Source: Lachnospiraceae bacterium
Lineage (GTDB): Bacteria > Bacillota > Clostridia > Lachnospirales > Lachnospiraceae
Direction: 5' to 3'
Assembly (NCBI GenBank): GCA_900769175.1
Contig: CAAGFP010000223.1
Span: 1-17,939, forward strand
Length of the DNA: 17,939 bases
Shown here: positions 1 through 7,265 of the stretch, piece after piece
How positions within the stretch are numbered: position 1 is the first letter of the stretch
How the letters are laid out: every line of letters begins with the position of its first letter
The notes under the pieces: model-generated
Seen by the model: only the letters and a program-made list of their open reading frames with translations
What the model was told of the DNA's origin: nothing
Database searches by the model: none
Program-made: the position numbers and the translations under genes

Positions 1-421
1 ATTTATCCAAATTATTCTTATATAATATAGACTGCGATGATATCTTCTTAACCGAATCTATCAATTGAGGAATAATCGAATAAAAGAATGCATACAAAAG
101 AACAAATACAATAATAAATGAAATCAAAATAGATAAAACACGCATAAAATTACGTAAACGCGGGCTTAATTCATTATAATTCCCTTTTTTGTGATAAAAT
201 ATATAAAATACTCTTTTTTCCAGCCAATTTACCAAGGGAGATAATAAAAATGCTATTACAAGTCCGGCAATAATCGGGGAACAGATTTCAATTGCTTTAT
301 CAATCCATCCGGAAATGACATCCAGATTAAAAAGCAAAAAACAAAATGCAATGGATAATGCTAAAACAATAAATGCTGTCACACCCCAATATAAATATTT
401 TTTATCCCAATGATATTTCAT
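1..421 (-). CDS. AI-2E family transporter-like permease, N-terminal part (runs off left edge)
   Basis: An open frame reads from an ATG at 421 to the left edge with no stop, giving the first 140 residues. It shows three strongly hydrophobic stretches at about residues 10-32, 44-63 and 93-120, with a basic loop between the second and third. The segment around residues 48-70, with PIIAGLVIAFLLSPLVNWLE, is the typical N-terminal signature of the AI-2E (PerM/YtvI) permease family, which are inner-membrane proteins of about 350-400 residues that export small molecules or ions. The substrate cannot be told. The start is the first ATG of the hydrophobic frame; only a weak Shine-Dalgarno-like AGGT lies upstream. 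The gene is divergent from the TtcA-like gene and shares its upstream region. Family assignment is fairly sure; the C-terminal two thirds are outside the window. Confidence 0.8.
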   Translation of the reverse strand, partial: MKYHWDKKYLYWGVTAFIVLALSIAFCFLLFNLDVISGWIDKAIEICSPIIAGLVIAFLLSPLVNWLEKRVFYIFYHKKGNYNELSPRLRNFMRVLSILISFIIVFVLLYAFFYSIIPQLIDSVKKISSQSILYKNNLDK

Positions 422-511
422 TCCAGTTACCTATACTCTTTCTTTATTATTTTATTGCTTTTCAATTACAGACACATTTCTTCATAATGTTAGATAAACG
501 TACGATCTATT

Positions 512-570
512 TATAATTTTTTGTTTTTTTCAAGTAATTATAACATAAAATTAAAAAAGTATGTTAAAAT
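512..570 (+). promoter_or_regulatory. Candidate promoter elements for the TtcA-like/recombinase operon
   Basis: The 180-bp divergent gap between the permease start (421) and the TtcA-like start (602) is AT-rich. It holds a perfect TATAAT at 512-517 with no good -35 at 16-18 bp, and an extended -10, TGTTAAAAT, at 562-570, also without a clear -35. Either could drive the plus-strand pair. No convincing minus-strand promoter for the permease was found. This is a weak, composition-prone call. Confidence 0.3.
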
Positions 571-601
571 TATGAAGAAATATTTCGAAAAGAGTAAAAA
601 A

Positions 602-1345
602 ATGACCTTACAAAAACTAATGAGCCAAACCAGACAGGCATTGGATGATTATCATATGATTAGTGAAGGAGAAACAATCGCTGTTGGTATTTCGGGCGGA
701 AAAGACAGCCTTGCTCTTTTACAAACATTAAATGGATTAAAAAGGTACTATTCTCCTACTTTTCAATTAATTGCAGTCACGGTTGATGTTGGATTTAAAA
801 ATATAAACTTTGATGCAATCAGACAAATGTGTGAAGAAATGAACATCCCATATTATGTAATTTCGACTGAAATTTATCAAATTGTATTTAAAGAAAGAAA
901 TGAATCAAATCCATGTTCACTTTGTTCAAAAATGAGGAAGGGAGCAATAAATCATTTCCTTACTGAAAATCATATTTCGAAGCTGGCTTATGCACATCAT
1001 AAAGACGACGTGATCGAAACAATGATGCTCTCTCTCTTATTTGAAGGGAGATTTCATACCTTTTCCCCGGTAACTTATCTCAGTCAGACAAATATTACAT
1101 TGATTCGTCCCTTTATATATGTTAACGAGGCCGATATCATTGGATATATGAACAAAAATAAAATGCCGGTTATTAAGTCCGCCTGTCCTGCTGACGGAAA
1201 TACAAAAAGAGAATATATAAAACAACTCATTAAAGAAATGAACTGCACATCAAAAGATGTCAGAAAGAAGCTGTTCACAGCAGTTGTGAATTCTGATGTG
1301 GATGGCTGGAAAAGGGAAAAAAATAATGAATCAGAATCCAAATAA
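602..1345 (+). CDS. TtcA-like tRNA 2-thiocytidine biosynthesis protein (PP-loop ATPase)
   Basis: The 247-residue product has the PP-loop ATP-pyrophosphatase motif SGGKDS at residues 31-36. It also has the TtcA-type cysteine set: CSLC at 105-108 followed by KMRKG, and a third cysteine at 195 in ACPAD. In characterised TtcA proteins these three cysteines hold a [4Fe-4S] cluster used for thiolation of cytidine 32 in tRNA. The conserved AHHKDDVIET (131-140) and EGRFHTFSPVTYL (148-160) blocks also match the family. The frame can be opened further upstream from a TTG at 521, but that extension is Lys/Tyr-rich and unlike the family. ATG 602 gives the usual N-terminus (MTLQKLMSQTRQALDDY), with a weak AAAGAG upstream. 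The last 20 bases overlap the recombinase gene, so the two are probably translationally coupled. Whether it modifies C32 or another base is not shown by sequence. Confidence 0.85.
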   Translation: MTLQKLMSQTRQALDDYHMISEGETIAVGISGGKDSLALLQTLNGLKRYYSPTFQLIAVTVDVGFKNINFDAIRQMCEEMNIPYYVISTEIYQIVFKERNESNPCSLCSKMRKGAINHFLTENHISKLAYAHHKDDVIETMMLSLLFEGRFHTFSPVTYLSQTNITLIRPFIYVNEADIIGYMNKNKMPVIKSACPADGNTKREYIKQLIKEMNCTSKDVRKKLFTAVVNSDVDGWKREKNNESESK

Positions 1346-2495
1346 CATAACAACTCAGAAGAACGAAACAACGAATGTTCAAAATAAAGGGAAAATAAAT
1401 ATTTCAAATAAAGAGAATCAGAATTCAACGAATGGAATTCAAAATTATCACGAACAGGTAATGAGAAGAAATACAATCAAGCTTCGCGAATTATGCTCTC
1501 AATTACCCGATTTCTGTCAGGAATATTTCTTTGGACGAGCTCAATTAATTTCTTCAAGAACCAAAATTGCATATGCATTTGATTTAAAGGTCTTTTTTGA
1601 ATATATTCATGAACATAAAAGAGGATTTAAGGATATTGAAATTACAGATTATGACATTTCTTTACTCGACCAAATTTCCCGTACGGATATTTTGATGTTT
1701 TTAGAATATCTTTCTTTATACGAAAAAGACGGTAAAACCATAACAAATGATGAGCGTGGCAAAGCACGTAAATTATCCACATTAAAGAGCTTTTATAAAT
1801 ATTATTTTTGTAACGAATTAATCAAAACAAATCCAGCTGCACTTGTGGAAATGCCCAAACTTCATGAAAAAGAGATCATTCGTCTGGAAATCAATGAAGT
1901 CGCTAATTTACTTGATTTAGTAGAAAACGGCGATAAGTTAACAGATGGCGAAAAAAGGTTTTATAATAAAAATGCCAAGAGAGACTTTACTATTTTAACA
2001 GTGATGCTCGGAACCGGAATTCGTGTATCTGAATGCGTTGGATTAAATTTACAGGATTTGGATTTAGAAGAAAACCGTTTCAAGGTTCGCAGAAAGGGCG
2101 GAAATGAAAGTATTATCTATTATGGCGATGAAGTTGCTGCAGCATTAGAAGAATACTTAATCATTCGTGAGAAAATCATTCCAATGAGCGGACACGAAGA
2201 CGCACTGTTTCTTTCTATGCAAAATAAAAGAATGAGTGTTCGTGCCATGGAAAACATGGTTACAAAATATACCCAGAAATTAAATACATTAAAACGGATT
2301 ACACCGCATAAATTACGTAGTACATTCGGTACTAATTTATATCGAGAAACAAACGATATTTATATGGTAGCCGACTTTCTTGGCCATAAAGATGTAAATA
2401 CGACCCGAAAACACTACGCTTCTATTTCGGATGATAAACGAAGAAATGCAATCCGAAACTACAAATTAAGAGAAGAAAATAACGAAGATATATGA
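1326..2495 (+). CDS. XerC/XerD-like tyrosine site-specific recombinase
   Basis: The 389-residue protein has the full catalytic set of tyrosine recombinases: R233 (GTGIRVSE), K257 (RRKGG), H328 and R331 (PHKLRSTFGTN), H354 (FLGHKD) and nucleophile Y364 (RKHYAS). An N-terminal SAM-like core-binding domain spans about residues 60-165. The first 45 residues are Asn/Gln/Lys-rich low-complexity sequence not expected in XerC or XerD; a start at ATG 1461 would remove them. ATG 1326 is preferred because an AAAAGGGAAA ribosome binding site lies just upstream inside the TtcA-like gene. Overlap with that gene suggests a joint transcript. In related Clostridia a recombinase of this kind is commonly found near lexA, so a chromosomal housekeeping role (chromosome dimer resolution or DNA rearrangement) is as likely as a mobile-element origin. 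No att-like repeats, excisionase or phage genes are nearby. Confidence 0.88.
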   Translation: MNQNPNNITTQKNETTNVQNKGKINISNKENQNSTNGIQNYHEQVMRRNTIKLRELCSQLPDFCQEYFFGRAQLISSRTKIAYAFDLKVFFEYIHEHKRGFKDIEITDYDISLLDQISRTDILMFLEYLSLYEKDGKTITNDERGKARKLSTLKSFYKYYFCNELIKTNPAALVEMPKLHEKEIIRLEINEVANLLDLVENGDKLTDGEKRFYNKNAKRDFTILTVMLGTGIRVSECVGLNLQDLDLEENRFKVRRKGGNESIIYYGDEVAAALEEYLIIREKIIPMSGHEDALFLSMQNKRMSVRAMENMVTKYTQKLNTLKRITPHKLRSTFGTNLYRETNDIYMVADFLGHKDVNTTRKHYASISDDKRRNAIRNYKLREENNEDI

Positions 2496-2531
2496 TACCG
2501 GGTGATTCTATTACACGAAATAACCATTATA

Positions 2532-2897
2532 TTATCTAAAAGACATATAGTATGGTATGATCAAATACTCTCCTGACTGAATATCATCCGGATTCTGTAA
2601 ATGATTGATAAACACCACTTCTTCTATGAACTCTTTCGTACTGTCATATCCTAATTTGTTTTCTGAAGCAATGCTCCAGAGAGTATCTCCGCTGTGAACC
2701 ATTTCGGATTTATAGTATTTCTTTAAATGTTGTTCGTCAGCGGAAGCTTTCGCTACATTTTTAAATAATACAAAACCGGTAAACAAAATAACCATTGTAG
2801 CAGCTATTATTGATAATCTGCAAATTCTTTTTTTGCGCTTCATTTCTTTCTTTTTTCTGATTAAAAGGATTCTACTGTTCATACGATTCTTCTCCAT
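2532..2897 (-). CDS. LysM-domain membrane protein, YneA-like SOS cell-division inhibitor candidate
   Basis: This is a small protein of 121 residues from the ATG at 2897. It has a very basic cytoplasmic N-terminus, one membrane-spanning segment at about residues 28-49, and a C-terminal LysM peptidoglycan-binding domain at about 66-115 (HSGDTLWSIASEN, INHLQNPDDIQSGEYLIIP). This is the layout of Bacillus YneA, which is encoded divergently from lexA, is induced by DNA damage and blocks division. The position here, head-to-head with lexA under LexA boxes, supports the same role. The start at 2897 has AGGA 5 nt upstream; ATG 2882 with GGAG 9 nt upstream is an equally good alternative. The frame also extends to TTG 2930 without a ribosome binding site. 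A generic LysM anchor protein is the alternative; division inhibition is inferred, not shown. Confidence 0.75.
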   Translation of the reverse strand: MEKNRMNSRILLIRKKKEMKRKKRICRLSIIAATMVILFTGFVLFKNVAKASADEQHLKKYYKSEMVHSGDTLWSIASENKLGYDSTKEFIEEVVFINHLQNPDDIQSGEYLIIPYYMSFR

Positions 2898-2991
2898 ATT
2901 ATTCCTGTTATTACAAAAGTAAATCATCAACTAAATTCATTCACAATCATAAATGATTTATTAAGCGTTTGTTACTTAATTTCATAACAGC

Positions 2992-3018
2992 CGAACAAAA
3001 GTTCCGAACAGCTGTTCT
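2992..3018. promoter_or_regulatory. Two overlapping LexA boxes downstream of the yneA-like promoter
   Basis: CGAAC-AAAA-GTTCC occupies 2992-3005 and CGAAC-AGCT-GTTCT occupies 3005-3018, sharing one base and offset by 13 bp. Both match the Firmicutes LexA/DinR operator (CGAAC-N4-GTTC core). They lie at and just after the expected start site of the LysM gene transcript (about 3018), where bound repressor would block transcription. Confidence 0.85.
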
Positions 3019-3024
3019 GATTGC

Positions 3025-3053
3025 AGTATATAAACATTTGTTCGATTTGTCAA
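3025..3053 (-). promoter_or_regulatory. Promoter of the LysM (yneA-like) gene
   Basis: On the minus strand TTGACA (3048-3053) is followed after exactly 17 bp by TATACT (3025-3030), a near-consensus vegetative promoter. Transcription would start near 3018, leaving a leader of about 120 nt. Three LexA boxes overlap the promoter or the start site, so it should be strongly repressed until DNA damage. Confidence 0.85.
3031..3044. promoter_or_regulatory. LexA box inside the spacer of the yneA-like promoter
   Basis: TAAAC-ATTT-GTTCG has one perfect half-site and one with two changes. It lies wholly within the 17-bp spacer between the -35 and -10 of the minus-strand promoter at 3025-3053. Confidence 0.65.
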
Positions 3054-3072
3054 CCTGTTTTTTTAAAAAAAT

Positions 3073-3099
3073 CGAACAAATTTTCCGAATATGTGTTTG
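3073..3099. promoter_or_regulatory. Two overlapping LexA boxes at the lexA promoter
   Basis: CGAAC-AAAT-TTTCC (3073-3086) and CGAAT-ATGT-GTTTG (3086-3099) are weaker matches to the operator. They again overlap by one base with a 13-bp offset, the same geometry as the pair at 2992-3018. The second overlaps the -35 of the lexA promoter, consistent with autoregulation. Confidence 0.65.
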
Positions 3100-3125
3100 C
3101 TTTTTGAGGATTCTTATGATAATAT
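3097..3125 (+). promoter_or_regulatory. Promoter of lexA
   Basis: TTGCTT (3097-3102), a 17-bp spacer, and an extended -10 made of TG (3117-3118), one base, and TAATAT (3120-3125). The expected start is near 3132, about 75 nt before the lexA ATG. Confidence 0.65.
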
Positions 3126-3207
3126 ATTGTTAGATTCAAATTATAGATGCATAGAAACCTGTAAGTTTTAATATAACGATAACGAATGAAAGTTGAGGGA
3201 ATGTATT

Positions 3208-3825
3208 ATGGCATATGGAAAAATTACAAATAAGCAGAAAGAAATTCTTGATTTTCTTAAAGAAGAAATCTTAAAGAAAGGCTATCCGCCTACTGTCCGT
3301 GAAATTTGTGAAACTGTACATCTCAAGTCTACTTCTTCCGTTCATGCCCATCTGGAAACGCTTGAAAAGAATGGTTATATCAGAAGAGATCCGACCAAAC
3401 CGCGTGCAATTGAAATCGTTGATGACAGTTTTCAGTCTGTCCGCACTGAAATGACCAGTATTCCGATTGTTGGTACGGTTGCAGCCGGACAGCCGATTCT
3501 TGCTTCTGAGAATATCAGTGGATTCTTTCCTATGCCTGTTGATATGGTTCCCAATTCAGAAACCTTTGCTCTTAAAGTCAAGGGTGACAGTATGATTAAT
3601 ATCGGAATTTTCAGCGGGGATACTGTTTTTGTTGAGAAGTGTTCCACAGCAAGAAACGGTGACGTTGTTGTCGCTTTAGTGGATGATTCCGCAACCGTAA
3701 AGACATTTTATAAAGAAGGCGGACATTTCCGCCTACAGCCGGAAAACGATACTATGGATCCCATTATCGTTGATGAAGTTCAAATTTTAGGAAAAGTATT
3801 CGGAGTATTCCGTTTATGTAAATAA
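3208..3825 (+). CDS. lexA: LexA repressor, SOS regulator
   Basis: The 205-residue protein has a winged helix-turn-helix N-terminus (about residues 8-70, with PPTVREICETVHLKSTSSVH and the wing NGYIRRDPTKPRAIE) and a C-terminal S24 self-cleavage domain. The scissile Ala-Gly pair is A93-G94 (GTVAAGQP), the catalytic serine is S128 (KGDSM) and the catalytic lysine is K165 (ATVKTFY), so the autoproteolysis machinery is intact. The start is ATG 3208, with GAGGG 9 nt upstream; an in-frame TTG at 3193 lies before the ribosome binding site and is rejected. LexA binds CGAAC-N4-GTTC operators and is cleaved when RecA is activated by single-stranded DNA. The operators upstream show it controls itself and the divergent LysM gene. 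Confidence 0.97.
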   Translation: MAYGKITNKQKEILDFLKEEILKKGYPPTVREICETVHLKSTSSVHAHLETLEKNGYIRRDPTKPRAIEIVDDSFQSVRTEMTSIPIVGTVAAGQPILASENISGFFPMPVDMVPNSETFALKVKGDSMINIGIFSGDTVFVEKCSTARNGDVVVALVDDSATVKTFYKEGGHFRLQPENDTMDPIIVDEVQILGKVFGVFRLCK

Positions 3826-3832
3826 AAAATAT

Positions 3833-3852
3833 GAATCTTGCAAGCAAGATTC
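3833..3852 (+). repeat. Perfect inverted repeat just after lexA
   Basis: GAATCTTGC and GCAAGATTC are perfect 9-bp arms separated by two bases, 8 bp after the lexA stop. No T-run follows, so it is not a standard intrinsic terminator. It may protect the 3' end of the lexA mRNA or act together with the terminator at 3898. Confidence 0.5.
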
Positions 3853-3897
3853 TTCGCTCCGAGCCTGTGTTGCATAAGCGACTTCTGAATAAAGCTA

Positions 3898-3930
3898 AAC
3901 CGGCAGAATATAAAAGATACTCTGCCGGTT
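3898..3930. terminator. Two-way intrinsic terminator between lexA and rsfS
   Basis: Perfect 10-bp arms AACCGGCAGA and TCTGCCGGTT are separated by 13 bases. The plus strand continues as TTTTATC, and the minus strand as TTTAGCTTTATT. It lies between the convergent ends of lexA (3825) and rsfS (3955) and can serve both. Confidence 0.85.
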
Positions 3931-3954
3931 TTATCAATCCGATCGTAAACAATA

Positions 3955-4305
3955 TTATTCGAAATCTTTGGCTTCCATCATAATGCCGTCTCGCCAGATT
4001 CTCTCAAGATCATAGAAACTACGACTCTCGCGATCGAAAATATGAACAATAATATCTTTATAATCCATCAAGATCCAGTTCGCACTCTCATATCCTTCAA
4101 TCTGTTTCGGATATACTTCTCTTTGTGCAAGTTCCTTTTCAACATTATCCGTCATCGCCTGAATCTGACTTCTGTTGTTACCCTCACAAATAATAAAATA
4201 ATCTCCGAGAATACTGATTTTCGAGATATCGATGATTCGAATCTGTTCTCCTTTTTTATCTTCCAAAGCCCGGATTGCAATTTGTGCCATTTCTTTTGAT
4301 TCCAT
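3955..4305 (-). CDS. rsfS: Ribosomal silencing factor RsfS (Iojap family)
   Basis: The 116-residue protein matches the RsfS/Iojap/YbeB family over its whole length. It has the conserved DYFIICEGNNRSQIQAM block (residues about 35-51), EGYESANWILMDYKDIIVHIF (about 69-89) and a C-terminal FYDLERIW. RsfS binds L14 on the large ribosomal subunit and prevents joining with the small subunit when nutrients are short. It is the last gene of the minus-strand cluster, one base after yqeK, with its AGGAG ribosome binding site inside the end of yqeK, so translation is probably coupled. Next comes the two-way terminator at 3898-3930. The pairing with yqeK and nadD is widespread in Firmicutes. Confidence 0.95.
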   Translation of the reverse strand: MESKEMAQIAIRALEDKKGEQIRIIDISKISILGDYFIICEGNNRSQIQAMTDNVEKELAQREVYPKQIEGYESANWILMDYKDIIVHIFDRESRSFYDLERIWRDGIMMEAKDFE

Positions 4306-4306
4306 A

Positions 4307-4903
4307 TTATTCTCCTATTCTTTCTTCTAAATAAATCTTATAATATTCAAAAGCCTGCTTCGTCATTGAATCAATTGCTTTGATTTTATTATTCTTTCTT
4401 TTTTCTAAATATAATAATGTTTCTTCTAAAATCTCTGCTACCGTTAATTTAAGATTATTTCCGGAAAGTTCTCGTAACAGGGGAAGTGAATCGGAATGCG
4501 TCCGGTTAGGTTCAATATAATCGGAAACAAAAATAATCTCCTGCAATAAACTCATTTGGGGACGACCGGTTGTATGATAATAAATTGCTTCCAGTATTTC
4601 CCGGTTTTCTATTCCATATTTTTCATATGCATAGAGCGCACCGGCTTTTGCATGTAAAAGCTCCGGATTCTCTTTTTCTGTTTTGGTCACCTCAAGCTTG
4701 TATTTGGCGCAAATAGCCAATTTATCTTTTGTAGGCATATATTTAGCACAATCATGTAACAAAGCGGCTGTTGAGGCAAATTCAATGTTCTCGCCGTAAA
4801 TATATGCAAGCCAGACTGCAGTTTGTTCAACCCCCAGTGTATGAATAACTCTTTTTGCTTTAAGTTCAGATTTTAACAACTCAAGAATTTCACTTCTGTT
4901 CAT
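4307..4903 (-). CDS. yqeK: YqeK-type HD-domain hydrolase, symmetrical Ap4A diphosphatase
   Basis: The 198-residue protein has the metal ligands of the HD superfamily: H21 (VIHTLGVEQTA), H50-D51 (AALLHDCAKYMP), H84 (LLHAKAG), H110 (IYYHTTGR) and D128 (VSDYIEP). This is the pattern of the YqeK family, which splits diadenosine tetraphosphate symmetrically to two ADP using iron. It has an AAGGCGG ribosome binding site 7-8 nt before the ATG, follows nadD by 17 bp and precedes rsfS by 1 bp. In many Firmicutes nadD, yqeK and rsfS form one unit. Length and motifs are normal for the family. Confidence 0.93.
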   Translation of the reverse strand: MNRSEILELLKSELKAKRVIHTLGVEQTAVWLAYIYGENIEFASTAALLHDCAKYMPTKDKLAICAKYKLEVTKTEKENPELLHAKAGALYAYEKYGIENREILEAIYYHTTGRPQMSLLQEIIFVSDYIEPNRTHSDSLPLLRELSGNNLKLTVAEILEETLLYLEKRKNNKIKAIDSMTKQAFEYYKIYLEERIGE

Positions 4904-4920
4904 CCATTTATCCGCCTTAA

Positions 4921-5529
4921 TTATAGATATAGTTGATTTGAAATAATATAATCAAATACCTGCTTTGAAATTCTATTTTCAAGATAGGAATCATAGGTTC
5001 GGTTTTGTTTTAAATATTCACGTATGGAAGACGATGAAATATCAAGCGGCTCGACCGGTAAAACTTGTATTTGTGCATCATAGTTCAAAGATAATTCTTC
5101 CATTTTGTTCTGTTGCAGAGTAAGCATTTGATCCGGCCTGGAAGCCAGAAGAAAAGACATATTTTGAAACAGATAAGTGAAATTTTTCCATTTTTCCAGC
5201 ATAAATAACGTATCGGTTCCGCATATAAAATAAAATTCTGCATCCGGATACTCGGATTTCAAACATTTTAATGTATCACAGGTATACGTATTCCCTTCCC
5301 TGTTAATTTCAATATCATTGATGTAAAAATCCTCCCGGTTACGAATTGCCAGTTTTGTCATTTCAAATCGGTGCAAATTCGAACTGACCCCTTCTTTCAT
5401 ATAAGAAACTCCGGTCGGAATAAAAAGAATAAAATCTAGAGCAAACGAGCTTTTTGCTGCATTTGCAATATTTAAATGACCATAATGAATAGGATCAAAG
5501 GTCCCGCCCATAATTCCAATTTTTTTCAT
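4921..5529 (-). CDS. nadD: Nicotinate-nucleotide adenylyltransferase
   Basis: NadD transfers AMP from ATP to nicotinate mononucleotide to form deamido-NAD, a late step of NAD synthesis. The 202-residue protein begins MKKIGIMGGTFDPIHYGHLN, with the nucleotidyltransferase GGTFDPIHxGH motif at residues 8-18. It has the second conserved signature ISSSSIREYL at 164-173. The substrate loop reads PTGVSYMKE (38-46), the variant usual in clostridial NadD, rather than the PPHK form of other bacteria. The gene lies 8 bp after yhbY and 17 bp before yqeK in a run of tightly packed genes. Confidence 0.95.
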   Translation of the reverse strand: MKKIGIMGGTFDPIHYGHLNIANAAKSSFALDFILFIPTGVSYMKEGVSSNLHRFEMTKLAIRNREDFYINDIEINREGNTYTCDTLKCLKSEYPDAEFYFICGTDTLFMLEKWKNFTYLFQNMSFLLASRPDQMLTLQQNKMEELSLNYDAQIQVLPVEPLDISSSSIREYLKQNRTYDSYLENRISKQVFDYIISNQLYL

Positions 5530-5537
5530 ATCAACTC

Positions 5538-5828
5538 TTACTTCGGTAAAATAATCTGTTTGTTGTCTTTATTCTCTTTATATAAAACAATTTTCTTTCC
5601 AATCACCTGAACCACCTGAGAACCGGAACGTTCAGCAAGGATATTTGCAATTTCTTTCGGGTCATCTGCACAGTTCTTTAAAACAGCAATCTTAATCAAT
5701 TCCTTGTTTTGAAAGGTTTCAATGATTGCGTTTGTAAATTCCGGTGTCAGACTGGATTTCCCGATTTGAAATAAAGGGTCTATATTTGCTGAAAGAGAAC
5801 GCAAATAAGCACGTTGTTTACTTGTCAT
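5538..5828 (-). CDS. yhbY: YhbY/CRM-domain RNA-binding ribosome assembly factor
   Basis: The 96-residue protein is a single CRM domain. It starts MTSKQRAYLRSLSANIDPLFQIGK, the usual YhbY N-terminus (Lxxx-A-hxPhhQIGK), and the RNA-binding loop region and terminal SGSQVVQVIGKKIVLYKEN strand are recognisable. YhbY proteins associate with precursors of the large ribosomal subunit. The gene starts 11 bp after obg and 8 bp before nadD, so all are likely on one message. A slightly shorter or longer C-terminus is common in the family; nothing is odd here. Confidence 0.93.
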   Translation of the reverse strand: MTSKQRAYLRSLSANIDPLFQIGKSSLTPEFTNAIIETFQNKELIKIAVLKNCADDPKEIANILAERSGSQVVQVIGKKIVLYKENKDNKQIILPK

Positions 5829-5839
5829 AAAAGCCTCCG

Positions 5840-7183
5840 TTATTTGTAATATTCAAAGGATAAACCATAAATTCGAACTGTATTCCCATCCTGAATTCCC
5901 AATGCTTCCAACTGTTCAAGAATGCCGTTTTCTTTCATAAATTTCTGGAAGAATTGAAATCCTTTTTCACTTTCCAGATTCGTATAACCAAGCATTTTTT
6001 CAATTCTCGGTCCTTCAATTACGTACTCATCCTCAGTTTCATCATAAAATACGTTAAACGGCTCATTGGATTCGGGCATTTCATATTCGGGAAAGTATTC
6101 CTGTTGAAAAACAACCGTTTCACTTTCACACCGATCCAAAAGTTCTTTTACATAATAAAGCATTTCATTTAAGCCTTCTCCGCTGACTGCACTAATCGGA
6201 AATACTTTATACCCTTTAGGCTCGAATTCTTTCTTCAATAAAGTTATCGGATCATCCGGCTGTTTTTCATAAATCAACTCTCCTGATTCATCGATATCAA
6301 TTGCCTGTGCTTCAATCGGCACATAAGCATCCATTTTATTGGCGGCAATCACCTGCGGACGTTCAAGAAGCGACTCATCATATTTCTTTAATTCTTCATT
6401 GATGGCATAGATATCTTCAATTGGATTACGTCCTTCTGTAGATGCTGCGTCAACCACGTGAATAAACACTTTCGTTCTTTCAATATGACGCAAAAACTGG
6501 TGCCCCAGCCCGACGCCTTCACTAGCTCCTTCAATGAGTCCGGGAATATCCGCCATAACGAAACCGGCGCCATCACCAAGGTCTACAACACCAAGATGCG
6601 GATGAATGGTAGTAAAATGATAATTTGCAATTTCCGGTTTTGCATTTGTCGTGCGGGACAAAAGGGTTGATTTACCGACATTCGGGAATCCAATTAAACC
6701 GACATCCGCGATCACCTTTAATTCTAAGGTTAAATCCAATTCTTTCGCAGGTTGTCCGGGCTGTGCATATTTGGGCGCCTGCATGGTAGAGGTTGCATAA
6801 TGCTGATTACCGTTTCCGCCTCTTCCACCTTTTAAAATCATGTATTCGGTTGTATCACCTGACATATCTGCAATGACTTTTCCGGTATTATATTCTTTAA
6901 TCACAGTCCCCTGAGGTACTTTTATAATGATATCTTTTCCATTTTTACCACGGCAATTTCTTTTACCGCCTTCTTCACCATTTTCAGCACAATATTTACG
7001 AATATGTCTGAAATCTGTAAGTGTATTCATTCCTAAATCGACTCGGAAAATAACACTTCCTCCATCGCCGCCATCTCCTCCGTCGGGACCTCCGTCCGGA
7101 ACATATTTCTCACGGCGAAAGGAAACATGTCCGTCTCCGCCTTTGCCGCTTCGAATATAAATTTTCGCTCGATCTGCAAACAT
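5840..7183 (-). CDS. obg: GTPase Obg/CgtA, large-subunit assembly and stress GTPase
   Basis: The 447-residue protein has three domains. The glycine-rich Obg fold spans residues 1-158, with the run GGPDGGDGGDGGS near 31-43. The G domain has G1 GFPNVGKST (165-173), G3 DIPG (212-215), G4 NKMD (282-285) and G5 SAVSG (331-335). A C-terminal OCT domain covers about 365-447, as is typical for Firmicutes Obg. Obg binds the 50S subunit and the alarmone ppGpp and is usually essential. The start has GGAAGG about 8 nt upstream. A strong terminator separates it from rpmA, so it is reached by readthrough or by an internal promoter. A possible TTGAGG-17-TTTAAT lies there, but it would start transcription inside the ribosome binding site and is not annotated. 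Confidence 0.97.
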   Translation of the reverse strand: MFADRAKIYIRSGKGGDGHVSFRREKYVPDGGPDGGDGGDGGSVIFRVDLGMNTLTDFRHIRKYCAENGEEGGKRNCRGKNGKDIIIKVPQGTVIKEYNTGKVIADMSGDTTEYMILKGGRGGNGNQHYATSTMQAPKYAQPGQPAKELDLTLELKVIADVGLIGFPNVGKSTLLSRTTNAKPEIANYHFTTIHPHLGVVDLGDGAGFVMADIPGLIEGASEGVGLGHQFLRHIERTKVFIHVVDAASTEGRNPIEDIYAINEELKKYDESLLERPQVIAANKMDAYVPIEAQAIDIDESGELIYEKQPDDPITLLKKEFEPKGYKVFPISAVSGEGLNEMLYYVKELLDRCESETVVFQQEYFPEYEMPESNEPFNVFYDETEDEYVIEGPRIEKMLGYTNLESEKGFQFFQKFMKENGILEQLEALGIQDGNTVRIYGLSFEYYK

Positions 7184-7215
7184 ATAATATCCTTCCGATT
7201 AAACAAAATCATAAA

Positions 7216-7251
7216 ATAAGCCTCAAACCATTGTGTTGATTTGAGGCTTAT
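7216..7251 (-). terminator. Intrinsic terminator after rpmA
   Basis: Perfect 12-bp arms ATAAGCCTCAAA and TTTGAGGCTTAT are separated by 12 bases. On the minus strand they are followed by TTTATGATTTTG. It lies between the rpmA stop (7266) and the obg start (7183), and should cut down transcription from the ribosomal genes into obg. Confidence 0.8.
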
Positions 7252-7265
7252 CAGAACTTTTTATC

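Noticed and set aside
521..601. N-terminal extension of the TtcA-like protein from TTG 521
   Set aside because: The extension is Lys/Tyr-rich, unlike the family, and overlaps the likely promoter elements; ATG 602 gives the usual N-terminus.
1084..1476. 130-codon minus-strand frame across the TtcA-like/recombinase junction
   Set aside because: It overlaps two well-supported plus-strand genes, has a Ser/Phe/Leu-rich composition typical of antisense frames and lacks a ribosome binding site.
1326..2495. Tyrosine recombinase as evidence of an integrated mobile element
   Set aside because: No att-like repeats, excisionase, phage, plasmid or transposon genes are present, and the surrounding genes are housekeeping genes.
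7189..7233. Possible obg promoter TTGAGG-17-TTTAAT partly inside the rpmA terminator
   Set aside because: The start site would fall in the obg ribosome binding site, which makes it unlikely to be used.
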